A stretch of 64,000 nt of DNA, from positions 78,261,127 to 78,325,126 of the forward strand of contig NC_086378.1 in the NCBI RefSeq assembly GCF_036588685.1, in the 5' to 3' direction. The notes below the pieces were generated by a model, which searched no databases, had not been told where the DNA came from, and saw only the letters and a program-made list of their open reading frames with translations. The DNA is from Mytilus trossulus (taxonomy: Eukaryota; Mollusca; Bivalvia; Mytilida; Mytilidae). Both the position numbers and the translations under genes were made by a program. Positions 58,044 to 64,000 of the stretch are shown piece after piece. The first letter of the stretch is position 1; each line of letters opens with the position of its first letter.

Positions 58044-61000
58044 TTATATGAAACTGTAATGCAGGGTTTTTCGTCCTGTTTGTCTCTCGGTGGCTGAAAT
58101 TTCCAATTTCGCCATTCCGAACTTGAATTCAATGTCAACATATCGTCTTTCCCCAGAAGGATTCGGGATTGGAACAGAAAATTCAACAAGTTTTACGCAG
58201 CCTTCATCATCAACGTAGTCTGTTTTGTCTTTATTTGTACAGTAAATAGCAATTGACACAGATTTTTGGTTACTCTCGACAGTGTGATAAACCAGTGTCA
58301 CAACTTCATCTAATGGCACTTTTTTATTTATTTTCATAAAAGTTTCAAATACATCCCTACATCGATCTCCGTCTTCTCCTTTAACTCGTTTCTTTGGATT
58401 GTGCTTCAACTCGTCAAATAGCGGCCTGATACGCCTACCATATGTATGTCTTGTAAAACGCGATGTTATGAAATCTGGTTTATGACCAAATAAAACTGCT
58501 CCCTTCAGAACTGCTAAGACAGGATCTTCTGGGGAAATGATGTGCATATCGGGAAAATTCTGCCGAATGATCTCTTGAATTAATGGGGATTCTGAAAATC
58601 CACCAACTAGTAAAATTGTATTCAGATTAGTTCTTTCTAAATTTTGTAAAACATTAGAAATTTCCTTGACAATAGTCTCGCCAGCCGTTTTAAAAAATGA
58701 TTTCATGATGACTGGATCAACTCTCATCTTGTGTCCTTTCAATAATATCTGCCTCTTTGGTATCTCTCCGCCATTTGCATTGTTACTTAATTCAGATTCC
58801 TGATTTATAATTCCCTCATTGTTTTTCTTTTCTCCGTCCTTCTCTAAAAAATCATGAATTGCAGTTTCAAAGTCTTTTTCCAAAAATCGCTGACAAAGTG
58901 AATTTAATTGGGACAATGGTATAATAAAGTTTATCATTTTACCATGATCTGATGTACCAGTTAGTTTTCGTTTAATAGTTTCAAAATCTCTCATTAAGTC
59001 CATGTAATCAGTAGTGTGTTCCTCTCGTAAATGTTTCATTACTTTCTTCCCAACAATACACTCAAACAAATTCAGGAATTCTTTGTCTACCATAGTACCC
59101 CCACAAGCTCCTCCTGATGCTCGAGAAAGTTCTTCCAGATAGTCGATATTGATTTTGTGATGCGCGGTTATATCAACTGTTCCACCTGAATGAAATTATC
59201 TCATAAAGTTCAAAGAATCGGAATGTTTGAATTTATTGAAAAAAATAATTCCACCTTTCGGTAAAAATATAAAATGAACAAATAAAATAATTCAATGACT
59301 AATTTTCAGTATACCTTTAAACCAAGTTTCACCTAGCAAAAAGTTATGACACGAACTATATATAAGTTCAAGTAGTTGATAATATCTTACTATGAGTGCA
59401 TTTCTTTCTAACCTAAATTTTGTAAATGTTGCGTGAAGTTCGTTTTCGTTTTCGTTAAAATTAGAAACATATACATCGGAAGTTTTATCAGTGTTTGCTC
59501 ACCCTGTATGAACTTAGATAATGCATTCACATGTTGTTGGTAAACGGAACTATTACACGGTTATTATCAAGTGTGGTTTCTTCAACCAACATACGTAATA
59601 CATTTCAAGATTTTACACCGTTTGTTTTTGTATGAAAGTTACGATTATTACAAACAGTGTTTCGTGATATTATGCTGATACGGTTAAAGCATCCCAACTA
59701 TTGCCTTGACTCAGCAAGTTATTCTTGTATATTGTTGTTATGTTTATGCGCTATGATAAGTACTAGGCTGAAGATTTCACTGCATTGTTAGTCATTTTTG
59801 TAGATTGTTCCAATGTTTTCTAATGATTTAACTAAAATTGAAGGGTGAAATTAGAAACAAATGTAGCGTTTTCCTCGGAGTTCAGTATTTTTGTGATTTT
59901 TTTTTGTACTAACAAACGATGAACAACAAACTGTAGACGCATTCTTAACGAGTGCATGATTTGTCAAAATATATGTAAACTTTGCGAACGTATTTTCAAA
60001 ATATATGATCAAAACATGTGAGCTTAGCCGTTTGCATCGTTTGGGTAAGAAAGAAGTGCACTCGATATTATACTGTTTTTATCAAACGTTTGCAGGTATA
60101 GAGAAGTGTATCATACCTCCTAAATCAACCAATAAGTAATTGGTTCCATCAGCTACAAAAAATCCTTCAGGTGCCCCTGTCATTTTATCTGGTGGGAGGT
60201 GCTGACAATATATAGATGCAACCTCTGGTTCCAATGCAATGACAAGGCGGTCTTCTCTGATACCAGCCTAGGATACACATATTTTAGCAATGTTTCAGTT
60301 TTATCATTTATTAAACTTTGTTACACCTGTCTAAGTAAGAAATGTGGATTCTTTTATGGAGTACTTTTACTTTAGCAGATCCCAAAATAAGTACGGGAAA
60401 CTATAGCAAAGACTAATATATAGGGATTGGTCGCGTCAAAAAGTTAAAACGAAAATAGCCCCAAAATCATCAAAATCAAGTGAAGTTTTGTTTATAAAAA
60501 TTGTTGTTTTAAACAGTTTTTTAAATAAGAATTACAAAATCTAGCAGAGCTACGGATTTGTAAGTGTACAATATGTCAACGTCTTCGTTACTCAGGTAGG
60601 TATATCACGTGATAACAAATCAATTATCTGTGACCTCTTCGTCATGAATATTCATCTAATAAGGGACGTCATAGTCAACCGTAACGTAAAATCAGCTGTG
60701 TTTACAAACATTACAATGTAAATACGGAAATGCCGATCAAGTTAAAAGATTTGTTTAATATTTATTTTTTGAGAAAATGATTCAGTGGTGTTTTTCTATA
60801 GGATTGATTGTAGATTTATCTGGAGAGTTATGTAAAATGTGAAGCCATGGACATTTTGGTTTAAGAAAAAACAGTCCTTTTTCAAACGATATTTTTTTAT
60901 TGGAAGTGCAGCATCAAAAATTGCAATAAAAAGGTTTCCATTAGAAACGGAGCCTGTTTACAAGGATATAATTTAAGTTTGGACAAACTATCAATTATCA

Positions 61001-63948
61001 CTTTTCTGTATTTTCAAAATGGACCTAGAATTTGTAAAACTGTTACATGAACTTTCTATTTGTAACCAAACAATCGTAGATTGGTACACTTATTGCCGTG
61101 AGGTTTGCACAGAAATTTTGGAAATAGACAGAGACAGTGAAAATAGTAGGAGATAAAGTTATTGTTGAAATTGAGGAAAGTAAATTTGGAAAAATAAAAT
61201 ACCATAAAGGTTGTCGAGTAGAAGGTCAGTGGGTGTTTGGAGGTAGCGAAAGAGACAGCAAAAAAAATTGGTTGCCACGGTAGAAAATCGGACAAAAGAA
61301 ACATTGCTTAAATCAATTAATTACAACATAAAATCAGAAACAACAATCATCAGCGTCTGTTGGAAGGCATATGATTGTCTAGGTTCAGAGGGATTTGAAC
61401 ATTTAAAAGTCAACCATTCTGTACATTTTGAAAGGTGTTTTATCAAAGAAAAACAAAGAATTGATTACGACAAAAAAAATCACTATCAGTGAACAGCGAT
61501 TAAAAAACCCACAGTACTACACGAAATGACAAACGCATTAAATTCTAGTCTGGATGATTTTCAAGCTTAAATGGATAAGTGCATTATATTTATTGTTCAG
61601 TTACAATGTTAACATTCCTATTGATTTATGGTACCACAACGAAATAGTCGGGGCTGTACAGTTTCACCCCCAATGTCATGTCGTCATTCAGACATTCTGC
61701 AACGAATATATATCCGGACTTTTTGTTTTGAAATCCATGGTATATTGAACTGGGTTTTAGTCTATGAGCCTACTATTATGAGTAAATATAAAGGTTACGT
61801 TTTGGTTTGCTCTTCTTCTTATATATTTTTTTTTAATTTTGAAACCTTTAAGAGTATTTTTCTAGATGCTTCCATATATTGAGTTGACTACTATTATGAA
61901 TAACAGATCGAGATTATGTTTTTTTTCCTGCACTACTATTTTTTTTTGTCGAAACAACAGGCTTAAATCAATTTGTAAAAATAACAGTTATACGGACGTT
62001 TTCCCCCAAATATTTTCACATATTGAGGTGACTTCTATGATGAGTTACTGAACCAGATGATGCTTGGATATTTATTCTCAAATTTCCCCTCTTTTAATTT
62101 CTTCAGGTGTTTAAGTCAACGGGCCTTTCGTTCCTTTCGGAAACATCTACTAGTAGTTTCATCTACTATTATATTAGACGATGTTTTGGCTTTTTTTTAG
62201 AAAAAGATTATATCTCATATCAATTGTATTTTAGATATTCTGATTCCTGGATGTTTGTTCAATAACTGTTCTGAAGTAATGCAAGGTTTCCAGCGTGTTC
62301 TCCGTTATATCATTGCAGATAAAAATTAATAAATCTGCAAAAACAATTTCAACCAAAAATTTAACGGCAAAGCCATTTAATTACTCTGATACATTTGATT
62401 AACACCAAAGATCACAAAAAGGCTTCCAATTTGTTTCGAATATAAGAATATATTTAAAATATTTCTACTTCGAATATTTTATTATTTATGTGTGAGATTA
62501 TCTCATATGAACCATAAAATCAACATTTGTTACCGACATTGAAATTATTGTGATTAATTTTTATAATCTTAAGAAATACAGTCAAATAGTGGTATGGCCA
62601 TCTTCGAACTTATTGGCTGCATTCATGGCAACCGTAATTTTTTCATTACTTTAATGAAATTTGGAAGTCTTTTAGAAAGATTATCACGAAAATAAACAAT
62701 TTGAAACAATATATTATGTGCATTATACCCTTATATATTAATTATTGTTTTGAAAGTTTCATGGGTACTTTAAAGGCCTAACTAAAGTAATGAACTTTAA
62801 TTGCATTTTAACATTTGAAGTACCTTTATCGCGCTTATTCTCATAAACTCTTTTGCATTGTCATTCCATATTGCTGGTACAGTCAAAACCCATTTGATTT
62901 CATTTGACTTGATCTTGATGTCCTGCTTGAAACACTTTTCCATCACACTTTGCTTTAACGCCTGAATAGCTAGTGCAAACACTTCAATAGCTGGGAAAGT
63001 GTTACCTCTGACATCAGTTATTTCCATGTCTTTGGATATTGTCTTCAAAACACAGAAACTGTTATTTAAAAATCCATACTCAACACAAAAAATGCGAAAA
63101 TTTTCAGCCTAATTCATAACAATACAATTTACAAAAAACAAACATGTCATACTACAATCACTGAATAAAATTACTTTGGACAAGTTATATAATATTTGTG
63201 GTGCGATTAAATATGTTTGTCAATGGACAACATCTCCTCAGATGGATGAGGGGTGTAACAGCTCAATATAAAAACTAGATGTAAGAATCAGTAAATGATT
63301 AAACACAATAGATATGTAGAAAGCACATAAACAAAACCAACAAAAAAAATATAGTTAGCCCAGATTTAATCGTATTCGCACTTACTGAAAGCCAAATCAA
63401 AGCTAATAACTTCCCGTAATCAGTCTGACAAACATGTGACCTTGCACAATTTAGAAATTCCAAAGATGCAAATGATCATGATCTCGTGATAATAACCGTA
63501 CTTAAAATCTGTAAAAAAAAGTCTTCTTTGGTTAACTAAGATTTAAATTTAGTCTAGACAAACATCGAATATATCCATCTTTTAATGAGAGGCATCTTTA
63601 GATATTAATAAATTTAATACATACCTCGTTGTTGTAAAGCACCATTTTGAATCTGTTAAAGAAGTAATACTTATCCGCTTCGTTTCCTAAGATTGAATCT
63701 TCATATGCATTTTCTGCATCAAAACCAAATGAATCAAATTCCTTAGTATCCTTATTGATAAGAATACATGTTGAAGTTTTTAATGACAACAGACATTTCG
63801 GACCCGCGTTCCAAACCTGATTTGCTTGAATATTCAGTTTGTCTTTTTCATATTTGGCTTTAAAAGAATATGCATATCCGGAATATGTGGTTCCAATATC
63901 AATTGCTACCACCATTAAAATGTTACAACCATCTTCGCATGTATTCAT
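58044..63948 (-). CDS. HSPA12-like: HSPA12-like HSP70 protein, gene 4 (with insertion)
   Basis: Atypical HSP70-family ATPase, likely cytosolic. Coding exons: 63948-63625, 63042-62824, 60267-60117 and 59185-58044 (stop included), giving 611 residues with phases 0, 0 and 1. Motifs: DIGTTYSGYAYS from residue 17 (Ile where the other copies have Phe), WVLTVPAIWNDNAKEFM in exon 2, ALEPEVASIYCQHLPPDKMT in exon 3, DLGGGTVD across intron 3, ILLVGGFSESP and GAVLFGHKPDFITSRFTR in exon 4. An N/E/K-rich insertion of about 28 residues (near 343-374) is absent from the other three copies. I start at the ATG at 63948, in line with the short N-termini of the paralogues; an in-frame ATG at 63993 would add 15 hydrophobic residues and is less likely. 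Intron 2 is the longest in the cluster and contains a dead transposase. Confidence 0.9.
59186..60116. other. Intron 3 of gene 4
   Basis: AT-rich. About 59865-59905 (TTTTCCTCGGAGTTCAGTAT) is a family B fragment. Nothing else recognised. Confidence 0.5.
60720..61570 (+). pseudogene. Merlin/IS1016-type (ISXO2-like) transposase, broken
   Basis: A DNA transposase relic lying antisense in intron 2 of gene 4. Translated in pieces in shifting frames it shows, in order: a zinc-binding N-terminal piece (WKCSIKNCNKKVSIR, frame from 60901), a linker piece (QTIVDWYTYCREVC, frame from 61019), the start of the catalytic core (VEIEESKFGKIKYHKG, then RVEGQWVFGG, frame from 61149) and the next core piece (VENRTKETLL, TIISVCWKAYDCLG, frame from 61268). 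The family normally reads VEIDESKFG and TIISDCWKAYD at its first two catalytic aspartates; here they are Glu and Val. With at least three frame changes and stop codons it cannot be active. No terminal repeats were found. Family call is from memory of the ISXO2-like/Merlin signature. Confidence 0.8.
61571..62823. other. Rest of intron 2 of gene 4
   Basis: AT-rich, no further transposase pieces or repeat families recognised. Confidence 0.45.
63043..63624. other. Intron 1 of gene 4
   Basis: Bounded by a GTATGT donor and a TTTTGAAG acceptor on the minus strand. No repeat recognised. Confidence 0.55.
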
Positions 63949-64000
63949 TTTTATGAATTTGTTATTCAGTACTGAAATTATAATGATTGTCATAGTATTA

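Noticed and set aside
61056-61304. 82-codon minus-strand open frame
   Set aside because: It is the antisense of the Merlin transposase relic, whose conserved motifs are on the plus strand.

Overview
The window looks like nuclear DNA of a bivalve mollusc, most likely a marine mussel (Mytilidae). It is AT-rich, its genes have introns with GT..AG ends, and at least six dispersed repeat families recur that I know from mussel sequence. The strongest clue is a local expansion of HSPA12-type HSP70 genes, which is typical of bivalves. The species assignment is inference.

Genes. Five protein-coding genes are supported, all on the minus strand. Four are intact HSPA12-like genes: gene 1 (4419-9821), gene 2 (12661-16318), gene 3 (47258-50820) and gene 4 (58044-63948). 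Each has four coding exons with the same intron phases (0, 0, 1). The third intron always cuts inside the glycine-rich phosphate-2 loop of the ATPase domain. The predicted proteins are 573, 586, 603 and 611 residues. They form two neighbouring pairs separated by about 31 kb. That gap holds the fifth gene (36198-39583), a nuclear C2H2 zinc-finger protein of 651 residues with three fingers, basic stretches, sumoylation-type motifs and an internally duplicated acidic region.

Layout. 1-4.4 kb: intergenic with a mussel repeat. 4.4-9.8 kb: gene 1, whose third intron carries a putative inverted-repeat element. 9.8-12.7 kb: two repeat copies and a tRNA-derived SINE. 12.7-16.3 kb: gene 2, with a candidate heat-shock element about 150 bp upstream. 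16.5-36 kb: no convincing gene but a dense series of non-autonomous DNA transposons, namely a 3.8 kb element with TA duplications and a SINE inside, a CG-rich 1 kb element, a hAT-like element with a poly-G run, a nested element filled with a palindromic 21-bp satellite, and several hairpin MITEs. 36.2-39.6 kb: the zinc-finger gene. 40-47 kb: a Tc1-like MITE, rearranged mussel repeats and a fold-back element built of MluI-site palindromes. 47.3-50.8 kb: gene 3. 53.4-55.0 kb: an inverted-repeat element whose arms are arrays of a 12-bp motif. 56-57.4 kb: a bivalve repeat. 58.0-63.9 kb: gene 4, with a dead Merlin/IS1016-type transposase in its second intron.

How it fits together. The HSPA12-like proteins are presumably cytosolic ATPases of the atypical HSP70 branch, which in bivalves is associated with stress and immune responses. 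The shared exon structure says the four copies arose by duplication of one intron-containing ancestor. The surrounding mobile elements account for most of the remaining DNA and are likely substrates for the rearrangements. No RNA genes, CRISPR arrays or prokaryotic operons are seen. All gene models are spliced by eye and need transcript support, and 5' untranslated exons cannot be located.
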